Below, in pieces: positions 1-6,014 of a stretch of DNA of 6,014 nt. Origin of the DNA: Deltaproteobacteria bacterium (lineage in GTDB: Bacteria; Desulfobacterota; Desulfovibrionia; Desulfovibrionales; Desulfovibrionaceae); NCBI GenBank assembly GCA_031253875.1, contig JAIRVN010000230.1, positions 1-6,014 on the forward strand, written 5' to 3'. The first letter of the stretch is position 1, and each line of letters opens with the position of its first letter. The position numbers were made by a program, and so were the translations under genes. The notes below the pieces were generated by a model. It saw nothing but the letters and a program-made list of their open reading frames with translations, was not told the DNA's origin and searched no databases.

Positions 1-619
1 CGGTCATGAAGGCCGAAGCCGTGATGTTGGAGGACATGGTGTTGGCGGTGAACAAGGCCTTGCCGAAGTTGCTGCCTTTTTCCGCCTTGTAGGCTTCGGC
101 CACACCTTCGACGACAGGCAGCAGGGCTGCGGTACGCGCCGTGTTGGAAGGCGTCAGCGGCGCCACGAACATGTTGGCCAGCATGGGGGTCAGTATGGCT
201 CCGAAAGGCCGTTTGCCGAGATAACGCAACAGGGTCAGGGCCGCACGTTTTGCAACTCCTGTTTCCATCATGGCGATGGAGATGATGAAGCCCGCCTGTT
301 GCAGCCAAAGGCCGACGTTGGAAAATCCGGTAATGGCAAAGCCCGCGTTGCGGACCAGGTTGCCTTCCTTGTCAAGTTGGCCGGTAGGATTGCCCACCCA
401 AAAGTACAACAGCGCGCAGACGACAAACGCGCTGCATCCGAAACCAATGCCCTGGGTGATCCACACCGTCACGGCGGATGCGAAAATGGTCAGCAGCTTA
501 TGCTGCGTTGGGGTGATGCCCTGGGGCATGGGAAGGATAAACCAGACCAGAAGGCCGATCGTTATACTGAGAAAAAGGCCATACTTTCTTCCCCATACTT
601 CGAATTTGCTGCTGGACAT
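1..619 (-). CDS. DASS/SLC13-family anion:sodium symporter, N-terminal part (3' end outside window)
   Basis: This is an inner-membrane transporter of the divalent anion:sodium symporter (DASS, SLC13/CitT-like) family, whose known members move dicarboxylates, citrate, tartrate or sulfate. The first 206 residues are visible. Hydrophobic segments lie at about 14-31, 41-76, 104-118 and 139-155. The run TPSNTAR at about 156-162 carries the family SNT substrate/sodium-binding motif, at almost the same position as in the characterised bacterial homologue VcINDY (about 150). The ATG at 619 is preceded by AAAGGA with a 7-base spacer. The gene lies 76 bases downstream of the UxaA-type large subunit on the same strand, which suggests it imports the substrate of that lyase. 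A longer ORF in another frame over its start is a shadow. Family membership is fairly sure; the substrate is unknown. Confidence 0.85.
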   Translation of the reverse strand, partial: MSSSKFEVWGRKYGLFLSITIGLLVWFILPMPQGITPTQHKLLTIFASAVTVWITQGIGFGCSAFVVCALLYFWVGNPTGQLDKEGNLVRNAGFAITGFSNVGLWLQQAGFIISIAMMETGVAKRAALTLLRYLGKRPFGAILTPMLANMFVAPLTPSNTARTAALLPVVEGVAEAYKAEKGSNFGKALFTANTMSSNITASAFMT

Positions 620-626
620 AGAGAAA

Positions 627-632
627 TCCTTT
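627..632 (-). promoter_or_regulatory. Ribosome binding site of the DASS transporter
   Basis: AAAGGA on the minus strand lies 7 bases before the ATG at 619. It supports that start, which begins a protein with MSSSKFEVWG and a first membrane helix close to the N-terminus. Confidence 0.6.
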
Positions 633-674
633 GTACGTTAGGGTTTCGAAGTCTCTGCACAGTGACGACAGTCC

Positions 675-694
675 GTGCGACAACGGCGACGCAC
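675..694. repeat. Short imperfect inverted repeat between lyase and transporter genes
   Basis: The arms GTGCG and CGCAC form a 5-bp stem, with a further pair beyond one mismatch, just after the stop of the UxaA-type large subunit. No T-run follows on the minus strand, so it does not look like a rho-independent terminator. It could be a weak mRNA hairpin that sets relative expression of the transporter, or chance in GC-rich DNA. The rest of the 76-base gap shows no convincing promoter. Confidence 0.2.
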
Positions 695-695
695 A

Positions 696-1868
696 CTATG
701 GCATGCGCGTAATGCAAAACTGCTCGTCAAACCCCAGAACCTCCGCCTTGCACATCTTGCCCGAGGCTACAGCGAGTATTTCGGCGTAGATTTCTTCGCC
801 CGCCTCTTGCAGGGTCTTTTCGCCCGTCAAGACGGCCCCGGAATTGATATCAATATTTTCCTTCATTTTTTCAAAGGTGCGGGGATTGCCCGTGATCTTG
901 ATCACAGGAACTCCGGGAAAGCCGGAGGGCGTCCCGCGTCCTGTCGGGAAGCACACGATCTGCGCGCCCGCAGCCGCCTGGCCTGTTGTGACTTCGCCGT
1001 CGTGCCCCGGACCGTCCATAAGCAGCAGACCCTTTTTTGTGGGCGCGCCGCCGGACTTGAACACTTCGACAAACTTCGCGGTAGCGCCTGATTTTTTCAT
1101 GCCGCCAAGGGATTTTTCCACAACGCTCGACAGCCCGCCCTCATAGTTGCCCGTGGAGATGAGGTGTTTGCGCGCGGTGTTGCTTGAGTGGCGCGTCTGG
1201 TTTTTGAGGCGTTCCTCCATGGCTGTGATGGCGTTCACGATATCCTTGGCCACGTCTTCGGACACGGCCCTGCGGGCAAGAATGTGCTCCGTGCCGATCA
1301 GCTCGGTGAGTTCCGTCAGGATGGAGGAACCGCCTTTGGCCACCAGCATGTCCGAGGCAATGCCCAATGCGGGGTTGGCAACGAGGCCGGACGTCATGTC
1401 CGACCCGCCGCAGTTGGTGCCGATCATCAGGGCGGCAAGGGGCGCTTCAATCCGCTTCTCAAGGGAGGCTGCCTGTTGCATCTTGCGCGCCATGCGCGAG
1501 CCGATTTCAATGGCTTTGAAACTGTCGCCGACGTCTTGGATCACAACGGTTTCCAGCATTTTTCCCGTGGGGGCGATGCCCTCGGCAAGCTCGTGCGGAG
1601 AGAAGCGCTCACAGCCGAGACCTACCACGACAACGCCCGCGTAATTGGGGTTTTTTCCGATGCCGATCAGCGTTTTGGCCGTGACTTCCAGATCCTCGCC
1701 CACCTGGCTGCAGCCGACCGGATGCCGGAAACACAGAGCGTTCGGAACATTCTGGGCGATGCGTTCCGCAACTTTTGCCGAACAAAAGACAGAGGGGATG
1801 ATCGCAATGTGGTTGCGTACGCCGTACGTGCCGTTTTCCCGAAGAAAGCCCATGAAGGTATCGGCCAT
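696..1868 (-). CDS. UxaA-family lyase, large (catalytic) subunit; possibly (2R)-sulfolactate sulfo-lyase beta (SuyB-like)
   Basis: This 390-residue protein belongs to the altronate/galactarate dehydratase (UxaA) superfamily in its split form, where the catalytic part is separate from the small SAF domain. Visible family features are an N-terminal FLRENGTYGVRNH segment (8-20), three cysteines in conserved settings (C53 in HPVGCSQ, C86 in GLGCERFSP, C153 in GTNCGGSDMTSG), STGNYEGGL before an EKSLG segment, and near the C-terminus FPTGRGTPSGFPGVPVIK followed by ITGN. Family enzymes use a metal to eliminate water, or sulfite in SuyAB, from a hydroxy acid. The ATG at 1868 is chosen because it starts one base after the small-subunit stop and has AAGGGGG 7 bases upstream; the frame stays open to 2138, but that stretch encodes the small subunit in another frame. 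The split and the size (about 390 aa) match SuyB, but the substrate is not proven. Other possible substrates are tartrate-like or sugar acids. Confidence 0.88.
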   Translation of the reverse strand: MADTFMGFLRENGTYGVRNHIAIIPSVFCSAKVAERIAQNVPNALCFRHPVGCSQVGEDLEVTAKTLIGIGKNPNYAGVVVVGLGCERFSPHELAEGIAPTGKMLETVVIQDVGDSFKAIEIGSRMARKMQQAASLEKRIEAPLAALMIGTNCGGSDMTSGLVANPALGIASDMLVAKGGSSILTELTELIGTEHILARRAVSEDVAKDIVNAITAMEERLKNQTRHSSNTARKHLISTGNYEGGLSSVVEKSLGGMKKSGATAKFVEVFKSGGAPTKKGLLLMDGPGHDGEVTTGQAAAGAQIVCFPTGRGTPSGFPGVPVIKITGNPRTFEKMKENIDINSGAVLTGEKTLQEAGEEIYAEILAVASGKMCKAEVLGFDEQFCITRMP

Positions 1869-1869
1869 G

Positions 1870-2178
1870 TCACATCCCCCTTGCGCAATAGAGGTTATGG
1901 CTGTGGATCCAGCCGCCCTGGGGGATGGCCGCGCGGGCCACGCCGATCTCTTCTCCGTACTTGTAGATGGCTTCGCCTTCCTTGATCGCGGCAAGGGCCA
2001 TCTTGTGGCCGAAAGGAACTTCTTCCACGGCCGGGATGTCATACTCGGCCCCGCGGCCGCGGATGCGGCAGGACTCGCCGATGCCCACATCCGCCAGCAC
2101 AACAGCCACATTGTCCTTGTCGTCCAGGACAAGAGCAACCTTGCATCCTTCCATTTGCAGAAAATCGTTGCTTGCCAT
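1870..2178 (-). CDS. UxaA-family lyase, small SAF-domain subunit; possibly SuyA-like
   Basis: This 102-residue protein is the SAF-domain subunit of a split UxaA-type hydro-lyase or sulfo-lyase. It shows the usual pattern: a short strand-rich start (DNVAVVLADV, about 22-31), the central IPAVEEVPFGHKMALAAIKEG with H58-K59, KYGEEIGVARAAI, and GGWIHSHNL near the end (H92, H94, N95), where the family has HVHN-like residues. The partner large subunit follows after one base, so the two should be made together and form one enzyme. A GTG at 2196 would add six residues (MLEGGH), but the ATG at 2178 has AAGGAGG 4 bases upstream and is preferred. The gene follows the LarA-like stop by 17 bases. The family is clear; sulfolactate as substrate is a guess from subunit architecture. 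Confidence 0.87.
   Translation of the reverse strand: MASNDFLQMEGCKVALVLDDKDNVAVVLADVGIGESCRIRGRGAEYDIPAVEEVPFGHKMALAAIKEGEAIYKYGEEIGVARAAIPQGGWIHSHNLYCARGM
1876..1882 (-). promoter_or_regulatory. Ribosome binding site for the UxaA large subunit, inside the small-subunit 3' end
   Basis: AAGGGGG lies within the last codons of the small subunit, 7 bases before the ATG at 1868. It fixes the large-subunit start at 1868 rather than at any upstream in-frame start, and it fits translational coupling across the one-base gap. Confidence 0.6.
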
Positions 2179-2182
2179 GTGT

Positions 2183-2189
2183 CCTCCTT
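2183..2189 (-). promoter_or_regulatory. Ribosome binding site that decides the small-subunit start
   Basis: AAGGAGG, a near-perfect Shine-Dalgarno sequence, sits 4 bases before the ATG at 2178. It overlaps the codons that an upstream GTG start (2196) would translate, which argues against that longer form. Confidence 0.75.
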
Positions 2190-2195
2190 CCAGCA

Positions 2196-3494
2196 CTACC
2201 AGAGATTGCCCACCGCGTTAAAGGCCAGGGGGGCCGGGTCGCCTTCCACACGCAGGCTGGGATGGTCGCGGCAGTGCCCCGCAAGAGTCTCGGAGACGTA
2301 AATCGTATTCAGTTCAAGGGTATTCTTGATGCGGACAAGCCGTACCACGTCGAGATCCTCCACGTTGCACGTTTTCACAGCCGCCTGGATGGCCTCGCGG
2401 TCATTGGCAAGCACCATGGGCATTTTCACCGTCAGCGGGATAGTGGAGGTGAGAGAATTGGGGTAGGTCTGATCCGGCACGAACTTGTCAAAGGCTCTGC
2501 GGGTGGTGAAGTCGGCCATGCCGATGCCGTTGCCGTTGCCCTTGGATTTGTCCGTGATGTCAAGGGTGGCGACCCTGGTGATCTCCGGTCCGCCGTAAGC
2601 ATACGGGCTGTTGTATCTGCCGACTACGTTGCTGTCAAAGCCTGTGCCGCTGATGTCTTTGCCGATCTCGTCGATAACCAGGACGTCGAGGGAATCGAAG
2701 AAGAGTTTCGGCATCAGCCGGAACGCTTCCTTGAGCAGAGCTTCCTCGCGCTCGATCATGTTTTCCGGCAGCAGAATCTCGACAAGGGCGGTCTCATGAA
2801 CGGAATTTTCGATGAGAGCCACGCCGCATACGATATTCCTGTTCGCCAGCATGACCTTTGCCAGGGCGGGCACGTTCGCGGCCATATGGCCGAAGCCGAG
2901 GTTATGGCAGAGTTCCGCGCCCCGTTGTTTGCCCAGGCCGATGGAGAGCATCTTTATGATGCCGCTTTCAACGGGACCCCTGAAACCGGTGTGCGGTTTG
3001 ATCCGGTTGATGGCGATGACGCCGTCAGCTTCGGCGGCGTATCTGTCCATATACACGGGCAACCCGGTAGGCGTTGTGCCTATGACCTCGGTTTCCATGG
3101 AGGAACGTATGGGCGCTTCCACGGTATCTTCGTCGATCCCGAGTCCTTTGAGGAGTTTTACCTGTCCTTCAGCCGTGGCGCCTCCGTGGCTGCCCATGGA
3201 GGGCACGATAAAGGGTACGGCCCCGGTCTCTTTCACCATTCTGACCACGGTCCGGATGGTCAGGGGGAGGCCGGTTATTCCACGGCTCCCGGCTGTAACA
3301 GCAATGGACTGGCCTTTTTTCAGGGTATCAAGACAGCCGCTTCCACGCAGGAGACGTATGAGTTCCGTCTCCAAGTCTTCCACGCGCGGCCTGTCAAAAG
3401 ATTGGGCCACGGGGATGACGCGCGGCAAGGGCACATTGTAAAGCAGTGAGGAAACAGATGAGGCTTCCTGTGATTGCGGTGGGGCAAACTGCAT
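2196..3494 (-). CDS. LarA-like (lactate racemase family, DUF2088) protein, candidate hydroxy-acid racemase/epimerase
   Basis: This 432-residue cytoplasmic protein resembles the nickel-dependent lactate racemase (LarA) family. LarA uses a nickel-pincer nucleotide to invert the hydroxyl-bearing carbon of 2-hydroxy acids. In the N-terminal domain, PSMGSHGGAT (H103) and RIKPHTGFRGPVESG (H168) sit where LarA has its two catalytic histidines; K181 or K189 and H203 are candidates for the cofactor-linking lysine and the nickel-ligand histidine. The C-terminal half contains DEIGKDISGTGFDSN (275-289), a pattern I associate with a LarA-homologue subgroup rather than true LarA. The ATG at 3494 has GGAGG 5 bases upstream. 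The first 25 residues look like a nonconserved extension. It leads the lyase pair on the same strand, suggesting it converts the wrong stereoisomer into the lyase substrate. The cofactor-making genes larB, larC and larE are not in this window. Family assignment is good; the activity is inferred. Confidence 0.8.
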   Translation of the reverse strand: MQFAPPQSQEASSVSSLLYNVPLPRVIPVAQSFDRPRVEDLETELIRLLRGSGCLDTLKKGQSIAVTAGSRGITGLPLTIRTVVRMVKETGAVPFIVPSMGSHGGATAEGQVKLLKGLGIDEDTVEAPIRSSMETEVIGTTPTGLPVYMDRYAAEADGVIAINRIKPHTGFRGPVESGIIKMLSIGLGKQRGAELCHNLGFGHMAANVPALAKVMLANRNIVCGVALIENSVHETALVEILLPENMIEREEALLKEAFRLMPKLFFDSLDVLVIDEIGKDISGTGFDSNVVGRYNSPYAYGGPEITRVATLDITDKSKGNGNGIGMADFTTRRAFDKFVPDQTYPNSLTSTIPLTVKMPMVLANDREAIQAAVKTCNVEDLDVVRLVRIKNTLELNTIYVSETLAGHCRDHPSLRVEGDPAPLAFNAVGNLW

Positions 3495-3499
3495 GGTGT

Positions 3500-3504
3500 C
3501 CTCC
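3500..3504 (-). promoter_or_regulatory. Ribosome binding site of the LarA-like gene
   Basis: GGAGG stands 5 bases before the ATG at 3494 and supports this start. The context GGAGGACACC is nearly the same as that before the small lyase subunit (GGAGGACAC), so the two genes may be translated at similar rates. Confidence 0.7.
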
Positions 3505-3512
3505 AGGGTAAT

Positions 3513-3528
3513 CGGTCACTACTGTCCG
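3513..3528. repeat. Imperfect dyad in the gap before the LarA-like gene
   Basis: On the minus strand CGGACA and TGACCG face each other across GTAG, with one mismatched pair. It lies in the 52-base gap between the exported hydrolase and the hydroxy-acid genes, just upstream of the ribosome binding site, where an operator or leader element could sit. No -35/-10 pair is evident beside it. It may be chance. Confidence 0.2.
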
Positions 3529-3546
3529 GCTAAGGGGCGAGAAAAA

Positions 3547-4461
3547 TTACTTCAATGCTTCCAGCTTGTACCCATCTTTTTCGGCCCGTACAATGCCTAT
3601 GCCGGGAAAGGGCAGGTGCGCTGCCGCGATGGGAGTAGCCTCCTTCGCGAGCTGTTTGAACGCGCGCAGGCGCGTTTCCCTGGCCTGGGGCTGGTCGACG
3701 TCGAAATCAACCGTGATGTCCGGGCGGGGAAACTGCAAGGCGCCGGCGTGCAGCAGGTCGCCGATAAAGAAGAGTTTTTTGCCTTTGGACGCGATCATGA
3801 AGCCCGTATGCCCCGGCGTGTGGCCGAAAAGCGCGACGCTCGCAATATCGGGAGCGACCGCTTCGCCCGGCGTAAAGAAGACCAGCAGCTTGTGCTGTTC
3901 CAGCACAAGCATCACATCCCGGACAAGCGGGAACAGCCCGCGCCTGTTTTCCGGCGCCTGGCGCATGGCCTCCTCGTCCGTCCAATAGCCGTATTCCGCC
4001 TTGGCCACATACACTTTCGCCTTGGGGAATGCGGGCTTGCCGTCTTTGACCAGTCCCCCGATGTGGTCGCCATGCAGATGGGTGATAAATATCTTGCTGA
4101 TGTCCGCCGGGGCGGTGTTGACATCTTGCAGGCGCAGGAGCAGTTGTCCCGCTCTGTCAGGGCGCAGCGTGCCGTTGCCGGTATCCACCAGGAAGCGATC
4201 CTTGCCGCGTTTTATCAAAAAGACGTTGAACGAGCCGGGTATGGGCTGCGTGCCCGCGATTTTCAGCATGGCCGCTTCATCGGCGCCTTTGAAAAGGTTG
4301 AGCGAGAAGCTGTGCGAGCCGTCCAAAAGCGGCACAACGGAACAATTCCCCACCTGGACGGCCCTCTCTGCCGTGGGCTGCGGCGCAGGTTTTGCGGCTT
4401 CGGCCGGCACGGCGAAAAGCACAACCAACATAAGAGCCAGAAGGTACTGTAGCGTGTTCAT
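3547..4461 (-). CDS. Exported metallo-beta-lactamase-fold hydrolase
   Basis: This 304-residue protein has a metallo-beta-lactamase fold and a typical Sec signal peptide: a hydrophobic core at about 6-18, then VPAEAA, with likely cleavage near residues 22-23. It should act in the periplasm. The two-metal site is complete: THLHGDH gives H128, H130, D132 and H133, GHTPGHTGF gives H214, FIGDLLH gives D235, and AAHLPFPG gives H282. IPGSFNVFLIKRGKDRFLVDTG (74-95) resembles exported lactonase/organophosphate-hydrolase-like (methyl parathion hydrolase type) members, but the substrate cannot be read from sequence. The ATG at 4461 has AAAGGA 6 bases upstream and overlaps the topA stop as ATGA, so it is probably co-translated with topA. 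Its link to the downstream hydroxy-acid genes is uncertain. The length is normal for the group and nothing looks broken. Confidence 0.88.
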   Translation of the reverse strand: MNTLQYLLALMLVVLFAVPAEAAKPAPQPTAERAVQVGNCSVVPLLDGSHSFSLNLFKGADEAAMLKIAGTQPIPGSFNVFLIKRGKDRFLVDTGNGTLRPDRAGQLLLRLQDVNTAPADISKIFITHLHGDHIGGLVKDGKPAFPKAKVYVAKAEYGYWTDEEAMRQAPENRRGLFPLVRDVMLVLEQHKLLVFFTPGEAVAPDIASVALFGHTPGHTGFMIASKGKKLFFIGDLLHAGALQFPRPDITVDFDVDQPQARETRLRAFKQLAKEATPIAAAHLPFPGIGIVRAEKDGYKLEALK

Positions 4462-6014
4462 GATGGTTCCTTTGCGTTTTCCTGGTTCTTGAGCACAAAA
4501 CGGCAGCCTTTTTTCGGGCAGCCTACATGCTTGCCTTTGATCTTGGTATGTTTTTCCACCAGGACAGGCGAGGCGCAGGCAGGACAGATTCCCTGCACGG
4601 GCCAGTCCCAGAGTGCAAAATCACAGGCGGGATACCGGTTGCAGGAATAAAAGATTTTCCCTTTTTTCGAGCTTTTTTCCACCAGTTCGCCGTCGCAGCC
4701 TTCGCGGGGGCAGGGCACGCCGGTGCTGAAGGGTGCGGCATAGTCGCATTTGGGATAGTTGGCACAGGCGATGAAGCGGCTGCCGGTGCGCGCCTTTTTG
4801 ATAACCAGATCGCCCTCGCACCTGGGGCATGCGCCCACGACTTCCAGTACGGGTTTGACCCTTGCTTCGAGCTGTAGCGCGCCTTTTTCATCCCGGCTGA
4901 AGTTGCTGGTGAAGCGGCAGTCGGGGTACGCGGTACACGCCAGGAAGGAACCGGCCTTGCCGAATTTGATCACCGTGGGTTTGCCGCATTCGGGGCAGGG
5001 CATGTCTATGGGCAGTCCCCCCTTGACGGGGGTCATGGATTTGGCGGCTGCGGCGAGCGTGGGGTTGAAATCCCGGGCGAAGGCCGACAGCAGACCCACC
5101 CAGTTCACGCCGCCTTCGGCGACCTGATCGAGTTTCGTTTCCATCTCGGCCGTAAAACCGATGTCCATCAGGCGCGCAAAATGTACGCGCAACTGTTCGC
5201 AGACAACTTCGCCCAACGCGGTGGGCGTGAGCTGTTTTTCCTCCATACGCGCGTAATCGCGTTCAAGCAGGGTGGAGATGATGTTGGCATAGGTGGAGGG
5301 ACGGCCTATCCCCTGTTCCTCCAATTCCTTGACCAGAGTGGCTTCGGTATAGCGCGGCGGAGCCTGGGTGAATTTTTGCTCCTTGTCGAGTTTTTTCAGA
5401 TCCAGCACCTCGCCTTTTTTCAGTTCGGGAAGTTCCACAGCGTCCTGCTCATTGTCCGCGTCCGGATCCGGACGGTCTTTTTTTTGGGCTTGCGGCCAGG
5501 CAGCCAGCCAACCGGGAAAGAGCAGGCGTTCGCCTCTGGCGCGCCACTGGCTGGGGCCGCAGTCGATGAACACCGTGGTGTCGTGGAAGCGCGCGCTGGC
5601 CATCTGCGAGGCCACAAAACGCGACCAGATGAGACGGTAGAGTTGGTACTGCTCCGGCGAAAGCTGGTTTTTCAGGGCATCCGGCGTCAGGCGAACGTCC
5701 ACCGGGCGGATGGCTTCGTGGGCGTCCTGCGCGCCGCCCCTGGCCTTGTAATAGCGCGGTTTGTCGGGCAAATAGTCTTTGCCCCAGGAGTTTTCGATAA
5801 ATTGCTTCGTGGCCGTCCTGGCTTCTTCGGCAATGCGGAAGGAGTCGGTGCGCATGTAAGTGATGAGCGCCGTGGTGCCGAGTTCGTCCAGGTCAATGCC
5901 CTCATACAGCCGCTGGGCAATGTTCATGGTGCGCTTGGAACTGTAGCCCAGGCGCTGGTTGGCGGCTTGTTGCAGCGACGAGGTGATGTAGGGCGGCGCG
6001 GGTGTTTTGGCGCG
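4458..6014 (-). CDS. topA: DNA topoisomerase I (type IA), C-terminal part (5' end outside window)
   Basis: TopA relaxes negatively supercoiled DNA by nicking one strand through a tyrosine-DNA bond. The visible 518 residues start after the Toprim domain, which lies beyond the right edge. The catalytic tyrosine is in LITYMRTDS (Tyr codon 5856-5858), equivalent to E. coli Tyr319. DAHEAIRP and GIGRPSTYANI are further type IA core signatures. A charged linker rich in Asp/Glu/Lys lies near 5390-5490. The end of the protein carries four four-cysteine zinc ribbons (roughly 4905-4997, 4735-4830, 4622-4711 and 4503-4585), of the CPxC/CPRxGC type, and ends NQENAKEPS. By comparison with E. coli TopA, roughly 265 N-terminal residues are missing. 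The stop overlaps the start of the exported hydrolase by four bases. Confidence 0.97.
   Translation of the reverse strand, partial: RAKTPAPPYITSSLQQAANQRLGYSSKRTMNIAQRLYEGIDLDELGTTALITYMRTDSFRIAEEARTATKQFIENSWGKDYLPDKPRYYKARGGAQDAHEAIRPVDVRLTPDALKNQLSPEQYQLYRLIWSRFVASQMASARFHDTTVFIDCGPSQWRARGERLLFPGWLAAWPQAQKKDRPDPDADNEQDAVELPELKKGEVLDLKKLDKEQKFTQAPPRYTEATLVKELEEQGIGRPSTYANIISTLLERDYARMEEKQLTPTALGEVVCEQLRVHFARLMDIGFTAEMETKLDQVAEGGVNWVGLLSAFARDFNPTLAAAAKSMTPVKGGLPIDMPCPECGKPTVIKFGKAGSFLACTAYPDCRFTSNFSRDEKGALQLEARVKPVLEVVGACPRCEGDLVIKKARTGSRFIACANYPKCDYAAPFSTGVPCPREGCDGELVEKSSKKGKIFYSCNRYPACDFALWDWPVQGICPACASPVLVEKHTKIKGKHVGCPKKGCRFVLKNQENAKEPS
4468..4473 (-). promoter_or_regulatory. Ribosome binding site of the exported hydrolase, inside topA
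   Basis: AAAGGA lies 6 bases before the ATG at 4461, within the last codons of topA. It supports the start that gives a complete signal peptide and the ATGA stop/start overlap. Confidence 0.6.

Noticed and set aside
675..694. Inverted repeat after the lyase genes as a transcription terminator
   Set aside because: The stem is only five pairs with a mismatch and a loose loop, and no T-run follows, so termination is not supported.
270..712. Plus-strand open frames of 123 and 137 residues over the transporter
   Set aside because: The minus-strand frame encodes a DASS protein with membrane helices and the SNT motif; the plus-strand products show no domain features.
696..2138. Possible 480-residue form of the UxaA large subunit, suggesting a fusion with the small subunit
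   Set aside because: The extra upstream part is the small-subunit DNA read in the wrong frame, and it lacks SAF-domain sequence. The ATG at 1868 has its own ribosome binding site and sits one base after the small-subunit stop.
1870..2196. GTG start at 2196 for the UxaA small subunit
   Set aside because: It would translate through the near-perfect AAGGAGG that serves the ATG at 2178, and the extra residues MLEGGH are not part of the SAF domain.
2172..3449. 425-residue open frame on the plus strand opposite the LarA-like gene
   Set aside because: It lies antisense to a gene with clear family motifs and a strong ribosome binding site. Its translation is His/Gly/Asp-rich with no recognisable domain, as expected of a GC-rich antisense shadow.
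3493..4452. 319-residue plus-strand frame opposite the exported hydrolase
   Set aside because: It is antisense to a complete signal peptide and metal-binding motif set. The Arg/His/Gln-rich composition is typical of a shadow frame.

Overview
This GC-rich window carries six genes, all on the minus strand, so it reads from right to left. The order is the 3' part of topA (DNA topoisomerase I), an exported metallo-beta-lactamase-fold hydrolase, a LarA-like (lactate racemase family) protein, a two-gene UxaA-family lyase (small then large subunit), and the 5' part of a DASS/SLC13-type anion transporter. Both end genes are cut by the window edges. I saw no RNA gene, insertion sequence, CRISPR array or clear rho-independent terminator, and no gap exceeds 80 bases.

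Taxonomy is inference only. The GC-rich Gram-negative style, a TopA with several C-terminal zinc ribbons, and a split UxaA-type lyase beside an organic-anion transporter would fit a sulfate- or sulfite-reducing member of the Desulfovibrionaceae (Desulfovibrio/Bilophila type). No marker in the window proves this.

Region 4458-6014 is topA. Its stop codon overlaps the start codon of the exported hydrolase (3547-4461) as ATGA, so those two genes are probably translationally coupled. After a 52-base gap without an obvious terminator come the LarA-like gene (2196-3494), the UxaA small subunit (1870-2178), the UxaA large subunit (696-1868) and, after 76 bases, the transporter (1-619). The first three of these four are very tightly packed (17-base and 1-base gaps).

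The last four genes read as a catabolic cassette for a hydroxy-acid anion. The transporter would import a di-anion, the LarA-like protein would invert or epimerise its hydroxyl-bearing carbon, and the lyase pair would eliminate water or, if it is of the SuyAB type, sulfite. (2R)-sulfolactate is an attractive candidate substrate because SuyAB has this subunit split and these sizes. Tartrate, malate-like acids or sugar acids cannot be excluded from sequence alone.
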